Numbered from the stretch's first letter, positions 25,254 to 33,395 are shown. The stretch: 64,000 bases of DNA from UBA1952 sp965246765 (GCA_965246765.1 CBDFFJ010000003.1:310001-374000), one strand, 5' to 3'. Program-made: numbers and translations. The notes: generated by a model from the letters alone, not told the origin.

Positions 25254-27050
25254 ATGACCCTATCCGCCCAAATAAAGGCCGCTACCGCCGCCGCGCTCCA
25301 GGCTCTGTATCCCGACGGCATTGACACCGCCCAGATCACCGTGAACCTCACCAAGCCTGAGTTTGCAGGCCACTATACCGTGGTGCTCTTCCCCTTTATA
25401 AAGAGCCTGCGCATGAAGCCTGCCGACCTGGGCGCGCAGCTCGGCGACTACCTCCTGGCCCGCACAGAGCTTTTCTCCGCGCACGAGACCATCTCCGGGT
25501 TTCTGAACCTGACCGTCAAAGACGCCTTTTGGCCCGCCTTCCTGCTGAACAATTTTAATAATACCCTTTACGGCGAATGGCCTAAAACGGACTTCCGGGT
25601 GATGGTGGAGTATTCATCGCCCAATACCAACAAGCCCATTCACTTCGGCCACCTGCGCAACAACTTTCTGGGCTTCTCCGTCTCTAACATCCTGCGCAGC
25701 CAGGGCCAGCAGGTGGTGATGGCCAACCTTGTCAACGACCGCGGCATCCACATCTGCAAGAGCATGGTGGCCTGGCAGCGCTACGCCAACGGCGCTACGC
25801 CGGAAAGCGCCGGCATCAAAGGCGACCATCTGGTGGGCGATTATTACGTGCGCTTCAATGATGCCTATAAGGAAGAAGTAGCGGCCTTGAAAGCCGAAGG
25901 CAAAGAAGAAGCCATTGCAGAAAAGGAAGCCCCCATCATGCAGGAAGCCCAGGCCATGCTACGCCAATGGGAAGCCGGCGAACCTGCCGTCCGCGAGCTG
26001 TGGTCTAAGATGAACGGCTGGGTCTGTGAAGGCTTCAAAGACACCTATGCCCGCAGCGGCATCCACTTTGACAAGTATTATTACGAAAGCGACACCTACC
26101 TCCTCGGCAAGCAAATCGTTGAAGACGGCCTGAGGCGCGGCATCCTCTTCAGGAAAGAAGACGGCTCCGTATGGATTGACCTCACCGAAGACGGCCTTGA
26201 CCAAAAGCTCCTCCTCCGCGGCGACGGCACTTCCGTTTACATGACCCAAGACCTCGGCACCGCCAAGCTGAAGTATGACGACTACAAGCTGAACCGAAGC
26301 ATCTACGTCATAGCCGACGAGCAGAACTACCACATGCAGGTGCTCGGCCTCATCATGAAGAAGCTGGACGAGCCTGCCGCAGACGGCATTTATCACCTCT
26401 CATACGGCATGGTGGAGCTACCCACGGGCCGCATGAAAAGCCGCGAAGGCACCGTGGTGGACGCCGACGATATGATGGATGAGATGATCCGCCTCGCTAA
26501 GGAGCAGACCGAGGCCGCCGGCAAGACCGAAGGTTTCTCTCAGGCCGAACTGGATGCCTTGTATGAGACGATCGGCCTCGGCGCCCTCAAGTTCTACCTC
26601 CTGCGCGTGGAGCCTAAGAAGAAGATGATTTTTGACCCGAAGGAGAGCATTGACCTGCACGGCTACACCGCCACCTTTATTCAGTACGCCCACGCACGCA
26701 TCTGCTCCATTCTTCGCAAGGAAAGCCTCCCGCTCCTGCCCGACCGCACGCACTTCCAGAGCTTCTCCCTCACGCAGCCCCTCACTAAAGGCGAGGGCGC
26801 GCTCCTCATTCTCTTGGAGCAATACCCCTCTATGACGGCTGCCTCGGCGAGCGAGTACAATCCTTCCGTACTCTGCAATTACGCCTTCTCCCTCGCGCAG
26901 GCCTTCAATTCTTTCTACGACGACAACTCCATCACCAAAGCAGAGAATGCCGAGAAGAAAGACCTCCGCCTCATGCTCATCATCCTCACAGCCCAAGTCC
27001 TGCGGCACAGTATGAATCTGCTCGGCATCCGTCTTCCCGAAAAAATGTGA
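25254..27050 (+). CDS. argS: Arginyl-tRNA synthetase
   Basis: Class I aminoacyl-tRNA synthetase that charges tRNA-Arg. From ATG 25254 the product has 598 residues. The N-terminal additional domain (1 to about 105) precedes the Rossmann core with the HIGH-equivalent 'NTNKPIHFGHLRNN' near residues 121-136. The KMSKS-equivalent is 'GRMKSREGTVVDADDMMDEM' near 392-410. The C-terminal helical DALR anticodon domain is present and ends 'RHSMNLLGIRLPEKM', the family's usual ending. A longer in-frame reading to 25104 overlaps the divergent promoter region and is rejected. Its stop codon abuts that of the convergent gene with no spacer. Confidence 0.98.
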   Translation: MTLSAQIKAATAAALQALYPDGIDTAQITVNLTKPEFAGHYTVVLFPFIKSLRMKPADLGAQLGDYLLARTELFSAHETISGFLNLTVKDAFWPAFLLNNFNNTLYGEWPKTDFRVMVEYSSPNTNKPIHFGHLRNNFLGFSVSNILRSQGQQVVMANLVNDRGIHICKSMVAWQRYANGATPESAGIKGDHLVGDYYVRFNDAYKEEVAALKAEGKEEAIAEKEAPIMQEAQAMLRQWEAGEPAVRELWSKMNGWVCEGFKDTYARSGIHFDKYYYESDTYLLGKQIVEDGLRRGILFRKEDGSVWIDLTEDGLDQKLLLRGDGTSVYMTQDLGTAKLKYDDYKLNRSIYVIADEQNYHMQVLGLIMKKLDEPAADGIYHLSYGMVELPTGRMKSREGTVVDADDMMDEMIRLAKEQTEAAGKTEGFSQAELDALYETIGLGALKFYLLRVEPKKKMIFDPKESIDLHGYTATFIQYAHARICSILRKESLPLLPDRTHFQSFSLTQPLTKGEGALLILLEQYPSMTAASASEYNPSVLCNYAFSLAQAFNSFYDDNSITKAENAEKKDLRLMLIILTAQVLRHSMNLLGIRLPEKM

Positions 27051-27719
27051 TTACTGTGTTACAAAAGGCACCGCCGCGCTCATTGGCGACACGCCAGAGG
27101 TGCCCGTGGCAAATACCCGCAGCTCATAAGCCGTAGCCCGCGCCAGGCCCGTGATCTCCATCTTCCGCTGGCGGCTGCTGTGGATCGCCGCCGGGGCCGC
27201 CGCCCCCTCTACAATGATCGTCTGGCCAAAGCGCGCGCCATCCACCGCGCCCGCGCGGCACACCAGGGCCGTATAACATGCCGCCCCTTTCACCGCGCTC
27301 ACCTTCAGCGCCACACCGCCGCCGCTCCGCAGCACCCGCAGATCCTCCAGCATCGGCTGCTCCATCAGCGCGTCCTTATGCCGCACCGGCACCTCCGCCA
27401 GCGGGAAGCCCGAGCTCGCAATGATCGCCGCATCGCCATCGGCCACCGCGTTTACATAGCGGGCCAGGCGGCGCAGGGCCGCCGCCAGGGCCACACGCGC
27501 CTCCTGCTGCCGGGCCTTGGCCACCGTGTCGCCATGCACCGCCGCATCTACCCACGTCTGGAGCGTGGCGGAGAGGCTGGCCAGCGTAGCCATTAGCACC
27601 GTGGGCGCGGGAAAAGCGGCATTGCCATCCATAGCCGCATGCACCTCGCGGCCAAATCCCGCAAAGCGCGCGGCGGGCATGTAAGGCATTTTTAAAAGAG
27701 CCTGAACGGGACGGGCCAT
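27051..27719 (-). CDS. Small protein with C-terminal fibronectin type III-like domain
   Basis: A 222-residue protein without signal peptide. The N-terminal half (about 1-110) is Ala-rich and helical ('LMATLASLSATLQTWVDAAV' and 'ARVALAAALRRLARYVNAVA'). The C-terminal half resembles a fibronectin type III domain, with 'ACYTALVCRAG' and the closing 'EITGLARATAYELRVFATG'. Similar two-part proteins occur in Bacteroidota as hypothetical proteins of unknown role. It lies just downstream of the palindromic 21-bp array and may be the last gene after rbfA, the permease and Uma2 on this strand. Confidence 0.65.
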   Translation of the reverse strand: MARPVQALLKMPYMPAARFAGFGREVHAAMDGNAAFPAPTVLMATLASLSATLQTWVDAAVHGDTVAKARQQEARVALAAALRRLARYVNAVADGDAAIIASSGFPLAEVPVRHKDALMEQPMLEDLRVLRSGGGVALKVSAVKGAACYTALVCRAGAVDGARFGQTIIVEGAAAPAAIHSSRQRKMEITGLARATAYELRVFATGTSGVSPMSAAVPFVTQ

Positions 27720-27757
27720 AGTGAATACTGTTTTGTCGGGAGAATACCTGTGAATGC

Positions 27758-27941
27758 AAATTTCCTATAGGAAATTTCATTTTTCTTATAATAAATTTTA
27801 CTTTTACCACAGTAAAAATACTTTTTACAACAGAAAATCAAATTTTTACTGTAAAAAATCAGATTTCTTACAAGAAATGCCGCTTTTTCTATACAAAATC
27901 GGATTTTTCCTCCAAGAAAATTCATTTTTCCTGCAGGAAAT
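27758..27941. repeat. Tandem array of nine 21-bp units, each an imperfect palindrome (AT-rich)
   Basis: Nine small inverted repeats follow each other with centres near 27767, 27788, 27809, 27830, 27850, 27870, 27891, 27912 and 27933. Examples are TTTCCTATAGGAAA, TTTTTACTGTAAAAA, ATTTCTTACAAGAAAT and TTTCCTGCAGGAAA. The arms are T-runs and A-runs, so T- and A-tracts alternate about every 10.5 bases. Both strands stay open and read as heptads beginning with an aromatic residue (for example FYCKKSD on plus). The units share design but not letters, unlike ordinary slipped repeats. The remaining bases 27942-28032 contain no further structure. Confidence 0.85.
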
Positions 27942-28032
27942 AGCTAAATGAGGCCTTGCATCTGCGCAGCGCAATAGCAAAGGCCGCGAATAGCGGCCTT
28001 TAGAGGATGATTGAATGATGAAACCCTGCGCA

Positions 28033-28581
28033 TCACCAGCTGAAAGTGTGCCCCAGCAGGCCGCTTTCCAGCTTGCGGATGTGCTGGTGGGTGAGCTCGT
28101 AATGCTTCCCCTTGCGCAGCACAAAGTGGTAGGCCAGGCCCGTCTCCGGCTCTATCACAAAATACTCCTTCACGCCAAAGCGCTCGTAGAGGGCCTTCTT
28201 TAGCTCCAGGTCGTAAGCGCGGTCGTCGGAGAGAATTTCTATAATCATGTCGGGCACACCGGTAATGCGGCGGCGATTGGCGGTGAGCTTCTCCACATTT
28301 TCCTTCAGGATGACGATGATGTCGGGCTGCACCGCATTCTTCCGGTCACCGAGATACACGTCTATCGGGGAGGCAAGGGCTTCGCCGAGGCCGGTTTGCC
28401 GCAGAAAGATGGTAAGCTCGGTAGCCAGGTCGCGCGAGGCGCGCTGATGCTCAATGGAAGGGGCTGGAGGCATGTATAGCAGGTTTCCAATCAGCTCCGC
28501 GCGGGTTCCCTGCGGGAAAGACTCAAAGGCCTCCAGGGGCGTCTTTGGCGGGTGCATGGGCGGGTGTGCGGCCTTAGTCAT
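28033..28581 (-). CDS. Uma2 family restriction-endonuclease-like protein (second copy)
   Basis: A 182-residue Uma2 (DUF820) protein with a PD-(D/E)xK fold. Visible motifs are 'RAELIGNLLYMPPAPSIEHQ' at about 28-47, 'NAVQPDIIVILKEN' (active-site Asp), 'GVPDMIIEILSDDRAYDLEL' (Glu) followed by Lys, and 'YERFGVKEYFVIEP'. It is only distantly related to the Uma2 at 21217-21816 outside these motifs. It starts nine bases after the FtsX-like permease stop codon and so is probably co-transcribed with it. Role unknown. Confidence 0.88.
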   Translation of the reverse strand: MTKAAHPPMHPPKTPLEAFESFPQGTRAELIGNLLYMPPAPSIEHQRASRDLATELTIFLRQTGLGEALASPIDVYLGDRKNAVQPDIIVILKENVEKLTANRRRITGVPDMIIEILSDDRAYDLELKKALYERFGVKEYFVIEPETGLAYHFVLRKGKHYELTHQHIRKLESGLLGHTFSW

Positions 28582-28590
28582 GGGTTAAAG

Positions 28591-29823
28591 CTAAAGATTT
28601 TTCAGGCCCCCTCCGGGGGATGCAACCCGCCCTGCGCGCATGGCGGGCCATAGCGCGGCCAGCAGGCCAACGGCCAGCACGGTGCCGGCTATCACCGCAA
28701 GATCGGCAGCCTGCATCTGCACAGGATAAGCGTCAATAATGAAGCCCCCATTAAGCTTTACCCAGCCCCAGCGCTGCTGCCCGAGGCAGAGGAGGCCGCC
28801 GGCCACAATGCCGATGCCCCCGCCCACGGCGGCCCAGAGCATCCCTTCAAAAAGAAAGATGCTGCGGATGGTCCCGCGGCCTGCGCCCATAGCGGCGAGG
28901 ATGGCGGCGTCGCGGCGCTTCTCCAGCACCAGCAGGCTCATAGCCCCGATCATGTTGACGGATGCAATGAGGAGCACGAACAGGAGGATGGCATAGGTGG
29001 CCCATTTCTCGGTACGCATTACACCGTTGAGGGTCTTGTTTTGCTCATAGCGCGTTTCGGCAAGAAAGCCTTTTCCAAGAATGGCCTTCAGGTCTGCCTG
29101 CACCCGGTCCGCGTTTGCGCCGGGCCTGAGGGACATTTCAAGCGAAGACATGCCGCCCCTGCGGCGAAAGAGCTCCTGCACCAGGGGCAGGGGAGCGAGC
29201 ACATAGCGGCTGTCAAACTCTTCCTGCACTTTAAAGATGCCGTCGGGCCGCAGCTCCAGGCTGCTGTAGGCGTCGGTGGGGTTCAGGGCGGGGTTGTCCA
29301 TCTCCCTGTTGGGGTAATAGATGTTTACGCGGCTGAAGTCATTGTCCACCGAAAGGCCCAGCCTTGCGGCAATGTGGATGCCCACGATGGCGGTAGGCAG
29401 GGCCCCCTCCCGCACAGAGTCGCGCCCGGCCACGATGTAGGGGTGCAGATTATTGACGCGGAAGTAATCGTGCGTAACGCCCTTCACCGTCACCACAATC
29501 TGCTCCTCATCGGTATGCACCAGCACATTGTCCTCAATCACAGGCGCAATGGCGGCAATGCCGGGAACGGTTGCTATCCTGCGCAGCTGCCCCTCGGAGA
29601 GCGTAAAAAACTTGCCCTGCGCCGGCGTCACGCGCATGTCGGCATAGAAGGCGGTGTACAGATCGCGGATAATGCCTTCAAAGCCATTGAAGACCGAGAA
29701 GAGCACCAGCATGGCGCCGCTGCCCACGGCCAGAGCCAGCATGGATATGCGCGAGAGCAGGGGCGCGGCATTGGCGCCCCGCTTGCCCCAGAGGTAGCGG
29801 CGTGCGATGGAGAGGGGGAGCAT
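28591..29823 (-). CDS. FtsX/LolE-type ABC transporter permease
   Basis: A 410-residue permease of the MacB/FtsX/LolCE superfamily. One helix lies near residues 25-50 ('LAVGSGAMLVLFSVFNGFEG'), then a large periplasmic domain of about 220 residues, then three helices in the C-terminal FtsX domain including 'AILLFVLLIASVNMIGAM' and 'LEKRRDAAILAAMGAGRGTI', which is the family hallmark. LolC/LolE members extract lipoproteins from the inner membrane for transport to the outer membrane, which is the likeliest role here. No ATPase gene is adjacent. The preceding intergenic space before the start codon is the CGTTGA-type repeat. Confidence 0.85.
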   Translation of the reverse strand: MLPLSIARRYLWGKRGANAAPLLSRISMLALAVGSGAMLVLFSVFNGFEGIIRDLYTAFYADMRVTPAQGKFFTLSEGQLRRIATVPGIAAIAPVIEDNVLVHTDEEQIVVTVKGVTHDYFRVNNLHPYIVAGRDSVREGALPTAIVGIHIAARLGLSVDNDFSRVNIYYPNREMDNPALNPTDAYSSLELRPDGIFKVQEEFDSRYVLAPLPLVQELFRRRGGMSSLEMSLRPGANADRVQADLKAILGKGFLAETRYEQNKTLNGVMRTEKWATYAILLFVLLIASVNMIGAMSLLVLEKRRDAAILAAMGAGRGTIRSIFLFEGMLWAAVGGGIGIVAGGLLCLGQQRWGWVKLNGGFIIDAYPVQMQAADLAVIAGTVLAVGLLAALWPAMRAGRVASPGGGLKNL

Positions 29824-29828
29824 TTTTT

Positions 29829-29920
29829 GCGTTGAGAAGTTGAGAAGCTGCAGCGTTGAAGCATTGATGGAGATGCCCGTCTCGTCGCGCGCAACGACTC
29901 AACAGCTCAACGCTTCAACG
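29829..29920. repeat. CGTTGA-type inverted-repeat element, copy A
   Basis: Between rbfA and the permease gene the left part (29829-29863) repeats CGTTGAG/AGTTGAG/CGTTGAAG and the right part (29891-29920) carries the same words reversed (CAACGACTCAACAGCTCAAC and CTTCAACG). The two arms can pair imperfectly over about 30 bases around a 27-base centre. The same design occurs at 56717-56819 and 63274-63359. Confidence 0.75.
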
Positions 29921-29922
29921 TC

Positions 29923-30279
29923 TTAGCCCTCGCCTTTAATCTTCTTAAACACTTCCTCCATCTTAAAGACGTAGTCCAGCGTGTCGTCAATGTAGAAGCT
30001 GAGCTCGGGGATGCGGCGCAGCTGGTTGCGGACGCGCTGACCGAGGAGGTTGCGCCATTCGCCGGTGCGTTCTTTAATGGCCTTCAGCATGGCCTCGCCG
30101 TCCTTTATCTGGAAAAGGCTGAGATAGATGCGGGCCTCCATGAGGTCGGGCGTCACCGCCACCTTAGAGATGCTCACCATGCCGCCGTCCACGATGTTGA
30201 TGCCTTCTCGCAGAAAGATGCTGCTCATCTCCTGCTGTATAAGCTGGCCTACCTGCTTTTGCCGCTTTGATTCTTCCAT
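29923..30279 (-). CDS. rbfA: Ribosome-binding factor A
   Basis: Binds the 30S subunit during late 16S rRNA processing and is needed for cold adaptation. The 118-residue product has the KH-like fold pattern: 'ESKRQKQVGQLIQQEMSSIF' at the N-terminus, 'VSISKVAVTPDLMEARIYLS' in the middle and 'RRIPELSFYIDDTLDYVFKM' at the C-terminus. Length and order of blocks are normal. It is followed on the same strand by the permease gene after a 99-base inverted-repeat element. Confidence 0.95.
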   Translation of the reverse strand: MEESKRQKQVGQLIQQEMSSIFLREGINIVDGGMVSISKVAVTPDLMEARIYLSLFQIKDGEAMLKAIKERTGEWRNLLGQRVRNQLRRIPELSFYIDDTLDYVFKMEEVFKKIKGEG

Positions 30280-30387
30280 GATCTTGATGTTGAAACTGCC
30301 CCGGCTTGCCCGAGGGCGATAAAGTTAGCTTAAACGCAGCCCGCGGCCTTTTTACCGCAAGGGGACGTAAGGGGGCGGCACATGCGG

Positions 30388-30395
30388 TATTTTTG
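30388..30395 (+). promoter_or_regulatory. -7 promoter box of the Omp28-like gene
   Basis: TATTTTTG is an exact TAnnTTTG match, 22 bases before the ATG at 30418. No convincing -33 element. Confidence 0.45.
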
Positions 30396-30417
30396 GCTTT
30401 GAAAATTCAAGCAAACA

Positions 30418-31314
30418 ATGAAAAAACTGCTGCTTCCCGCCTTAGGCTGTGCATTTCTGCTGTTCTCCGCCTGTAAGGAAAACGGTCCCGCTATTGACTT
30501 CGGCCCGGCTGCGAAGGACACAGCATACATGGCTTCTGTAGAGACCACGCGGCAAGACCGTGTAGTGGTAATTGAGGAATTCACAGGCGTTAGCTGTGCC
30601 CCGTGCGTGAGTGGCCACAAAGACCTCAAGCGTTATGAGGAGCAGTATCCTGACCGGCTGGCTATTCTTGGCATACAGCCGAGCGGCCCTGCTCAGTCAA
30701 AGCGGCTGAAGGATGAGCCGCCGCATGAAGGCATCTTCACCCGCCACGACAATGTGACGGCAGATGGAACTGATCTTTCGGTCGGGATTTACGGAGGCAT
30801 TGGCTCTATGCCATTTGCTGGTATTGATCGCATTGGCGATGGTCAGGGGCCAAAGCTGCTTAGCAGGCCGGAATGGGCAAGCACTATTGCTTCAAGACTG
30901 GCCATGACGCCTGCGGCGAATATCACAATCACCAGCAGCTACGCAGGCAATGCCCACCAGGCTGTTATTAAGGTTCGGGTCGCTTACACGCAGGCTGTGT
31001 CCAAGACCCAGATGCTTAACGTAGCCATCATTGAGAATGACGTGGTTGACGCGCAGGAAGGCGGCGACACGGTAAACTTCACCAAGGATTATGTGCACCA
31101 GCACGTCTTCCGTGACATGCTCACCGCCGCAACCGGCAGCACTATCCTTTCCGGCATGGCTACTAAGCAGGCGGGCCAGGTATATGAGCGCACATTTGTG
31201 TACAACGTTGACGCCGCCTGGAATCCTGACAACTGTGAGATCGTTGCCTACGTCTCCAATAATGAAGGCGGGGACAAGGAAGTGCAGCAGGGCGCCATCG
31301 TCCATCTTAGGTAA
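30418..31314 (+). CDS. Omp28-related outer-membrane lipoprotein with thioredoxin-like CxxC
   Basis: A 298-residue lipoprotein: signal peptide ends at 'LFSAC' with Cys19. The mature start is followed by 'VVVIEEFTGVSCAPCVSGHK', a thioredoxin-like motif with Cys60 and Cys63, and then the Omp28 pattern 'YGGIGSMPFAGIDR'. The C-terminal 120 residues form a beta-rich domain ending 'EVQQGAIVHLR'. Omp28 family members in Bacteroidota are outer-membrane proteins; the CxxC suggests disulfide exchange at the surface, which is inference. A terminator follows. Confidence 0.82.
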   Translation: MKKLLLPALGCAFLLFSACKENGPAIDFGPAAKDTAYMASVETTRQDRVVVIEEFTGVSCAPCVSGHKDLKRYEEQYPDRLAILGIQPSGPAQSKRLKDEPPHEGIFTRHDNVTADGTDLSVGIYGGIGSMPFAGIDRIGDGQGPKLLSRPEWASTIASRLAMTPAANITITSSYAGNAHQAVIKVRVAYTQAVSKTQMLNVAIIENDVVDAQEGGDTVNFTKDYVHQHVFRDMLTAATGSTILSGMATKQAGQVYERTFVYNVDAAWNPDNCEIVAYVSNNEGGDKEVQQGAIVHLR

Positions 31315-31338
31315 TCATTTCAAATCATCGTCCGTTAC

Positions 31339-31371
31339 TTTGCCCTGCCCGAAAGAGCGGGGCAAATTTTT
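31339..31371 (+). terminator. Terminator after the Omp28-like gene
   Basis: TTTGCCC (31339-31345) pairs with GGGCAAA (31360-31366) and is followed by five T residues. It lies only ten bases before the next start codon. Confidence 0.75.
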
Positions 31372-31380
31372 ATCCCTCCC

Positions 31381-32394
31381 ATGATGAATCCCTTCCGGCG
31401 CTTTGCCCTTGCCATCGTTGCGCTATGCAGCCTTGCTGCGTGTAAGGATAATGACGCAGGAACAGCCGGCCAGACACCCGCGGCTGACACAGGCTCCGGC
31501 ACGCTTACGGTTGTCGCCGCAACATTTAATGCGGATACTGCATACACCTACGTAGCTGCTCAGGCTGCCCTTGGCCCGCGCACACCCGGCTCTAAGGCCC
31601 AGCGCGATTGCGCCGCCTGGATGGAGGCGCACCTGCGCGCCTTCTGCGACACCGTTTACCGGCTGGAGGCGACTGTTGCCGGCGGCGATGGCAAGAAGCT
31701 GCCCTGCATCAACCTGATCGGGGCCATTAACCCCGCGGCGCAAAGACGCATACTGCTGCTTACCCACTGGGACAGCCGCCCCTGGGCCGATGAAGACACT
31801 AAGGACAAGGACAAGGCTATTATAGCCGCTGATGATGCCGGAAGCGGTGTAGGCGTGCTGCTGGAGCTGGCCCGCGCGCTGAAAGGAAAGCCGCTGCCCG
31901 CCGGCATCGGCGTAGATATATTCTTTACGGACGTAGAAGACTACGGAAAGACGGAGTGGGGCGAAGCGTCTTATTGCCTCGGTACACAATACTGGGCAAA
32001 GCACCCGCACGTAGCCGGCTACAAGGCGGCTTATGGCATTCTGCTGGACATGGTGGGTGCGCGGGGCAGCCAGTTTCCAATGGAGCAGACTTCAGCGGAA
32101 TACGCGCCGGACGTGCAGCAGCGGGTGTGGCAGGCGGCCAGCCGGGCGGGATATTCCTCCTACTTTCCTTACCGGCCCAGCAATGGCGGCGTGGTTGACG
32201 ACCATAAGTTTGTCAATGAGCTGATCCACATTCCTACTATTGATATTATCGCGCTTAGCGATGGTACACGCAGCGGATTCCCGCCGCACTGGCATACCCA
32301 TGCAGACGACATGCAGGTGATAGACAAAGCCACGCTACGTGCGGTAGGCCAGACGCTGCTACAAACGCTTGCGGAGGAAACCGGCCCGCTATAA
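31381..32394 (+). CDS. M28-type zinc lipoprotein, glutaminyl-peptide cyclotransferase-like
   Basis: A 337-residue lipoprotein (lipobox 'CSLAAC', Cys21) of the M28 peptidase/glutaminyl cyclase family. 'QAALGPRTPGSKAQRDCAAW' near residue 62 is typical of glutaminyl cyclases, which turn N-terminal Gln into pyroglutamate. Zinc-site residues are visible in 'LLTHWDSRPWAD' , 'IIAADDAGSGVG' (Asp151/152), 'FFTDVEDYGK' (Glu186) and 'PPHWHTHADDM' (His near 306-308). Many T9SS cargo proteins begin with Gln after signal-peptide cleavage, so a role in blocking those N-termini is plausible. This functional link is inferred. Confidence 0.85.
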   Translation: MMNPFRRFALAIVALCSLAACKDNDAGTAGQTPAADTGSGTLTVVAATFNADTAYTYVAAQAALGPRTPGSKAQRDCAAWMEAHLRAFCDTVYRLEATVAGGDGKKLPCINLIGAINPAAQRRILLLTHWDSRPWADEDTKDKDKAIIAADDAGSGVGVLLELARALKGKPLPAGIGVDIFFTDVEDYGKTEWGEASYCLGTQYWAKHPHVAGYKAAYGILLDMVGARGSQFPMEQTSAEYAPDVQQRVWQAASRAGYSSYFPYRPSNGGVVDDHKFVNELIHIPTIDIIALSDGTRSGFPPHWHTHADDMQVIDKATLRAVGQTLLQTLAEETGPL

Positions 32395-32425
32395 ACACCC
32401 CATCTAACCGTCCAACAACTGACTC

Positions 32426-33088
32426 TTGAAGTACCGCTCCGCCATCCTGATTGTGCTTGCCATCCTGGTTATAGACCAGGTCGTGAAGATTTATGTGAAG
32501 ACGCACTTTTATCCCGGCATGGCCGGGCAGGTAAATGTGGCGGGCGACTGGGCCAAGCTGCATTTCCTGGAAAACGAGGGCATGGCCTTCGGCATGAAGC
32601 TCTCGCAGAGCTATTGGGGCAAACTCATCCTTACACTGTTCCGCCTTATTGCGGTAGTGGCGGGATTTTTCCTGCTCCGCCGGCTGGTACGCAGCAGATA
32701 CTCAAGCGGGCTGATCGTCTGCGGCGCGCTGATTCTCGCAGGTGCTGCCGGCAACCTTATTGACTCGGTTTTTTACGGCGTTATCTTCTCGGAAAGCTCC
32801 TATCACGTTGCGAAGTTTGTGCCCTGGGGAACGGGCTACGCACCGCTTTTCCATGGAAAAGTGGTGGATATGCTCTACTTCCCCATTATTCAAGGGCACT
32901 GGCCGGCGTGGGTGCCGCGCTTTGGCGGCCAGGAGTTTGAATTCTTTGAGCCAGTGTTCAATATTGCGGACGCGTCCATATCCGTAGGCGTGCTGGCGCT
33001 GGTGTTTTTTCAGAAGAAACTGCTTCGGAAAGAAGCGCCGCGAGCCGCAGTTGAGCGTGAGACCTCAGGCACAATGATCCGCTCTTAG
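32426..33088 (+). CDS. lspA: Lipoprotein signal peptidase II
   Basis: Aspartyl protease that removes signal peptides from lipidated prolipoproteins. The 220-residue product has four membrane helices. Motifs are 'AILVIDQVVKIYVKTHF' in the first helix, 'HFLENEGMAFGM', catalytic Asp in 'AGAAGNLIDSVFYG' and catalytic Asp in 'VFNIADASISVG'. The loop between them is longer than in E. coli, as usual in Bacteroidota. The start is TTG at 32426: an in-frame stop ends four bases upstream and no ATG lies nearby. It precedes zapA by 12 bases. Confidence 0.95.
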   Translation: MKYRSAILIVLAILVIDQVVKIYVKTHFYPGMAGQVNVAGDWAKLHFLENEGMAFGMKLSQSYWGKLILTLFRLIAVVAGFFLLRRLVRSRYSSGLIVCGALILAGAAGNLIDSVFYGVIFSESSYHVAKFVPWGTGYAPLFHGKVVDMLYFPIIQGHWPAWVPRFGGQEFEFFEPVFNIADASISVGVLALVFFQKKLLRKEAPRAAVERETSGTMIRS

Positions 33089-33100
33089 GCTATTCCGGCA

Positions 33101-33391
33101 ATGGAAGAAGCAGAGAATCGCCTCATCCCGATCAATGTGGTCATTGCCGGCCGCAGCTATCGGATCCGTATTGCTCCGGCTGACGAAGCCTTTGTGCGCG
33201 GGGCAATTAAACGGGCTAATGAACAGATAAGCGAGCTCAGACGCACCTACGCAGGCAAAGACGATCAGGACTTTGTAGCGATGTGCCTACTGATGTATGC
33301 AACGGATCCGCACAGCGGCAATGCCGGCGCCATGCTGGAAGATGAGCTGAAAAAGCTGAGCGCAAAGATTGATGAAGCGCTAAATCATTAA
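33101..33391 (+). CDS. zapA: Cell division protein ZapA
   Basis: Small FtsZ-ring stabilising protein. The 96-residue product has the ZapA pattern: N-terminal beta hairpin 'IPINVVIAGRSYRIRIAPAD', then a helix with 'RGAIKRANEQISELRRTYA', 'DFVAMCLLMYATD' and a C-terminal coiled coil 'LEDELKKLSAKIDEAL'. It follows lspA closely and converges with murF, leaving only four bases between the two stop codons. Confidence 0.9.
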   Translation: MEEAENRLIPINVVIAGRSYRIRIAPADEAFVRGAIKRANEQISELRRTYAGKDDQDFVAMCLLMYATDPHSGNAGAMLEDELKKLSAKIDEALNH

Positions 33392-33395
33392 ACGC

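Noticed and set aside
17111..27941. The 21-bp arrays considered as CRISPR
   Set aside because: Units are contiguous with no conserved repeat plus variable spacer, and there are no cas genes.
27692..27951. Open frames on both strands across the palindromic array (77 and 65 codons)
   Set aside because: Opposite-strand frames with mirrored heptads are expected from palindromic 21-bp units; no start context or homology.
21217..28581. The two Uma2 genes considered as parts of a mobile element or restriction system
   Set aside because: No transposase, inverted ends or methyltransferase nearby, and both are embedded in tight operons.
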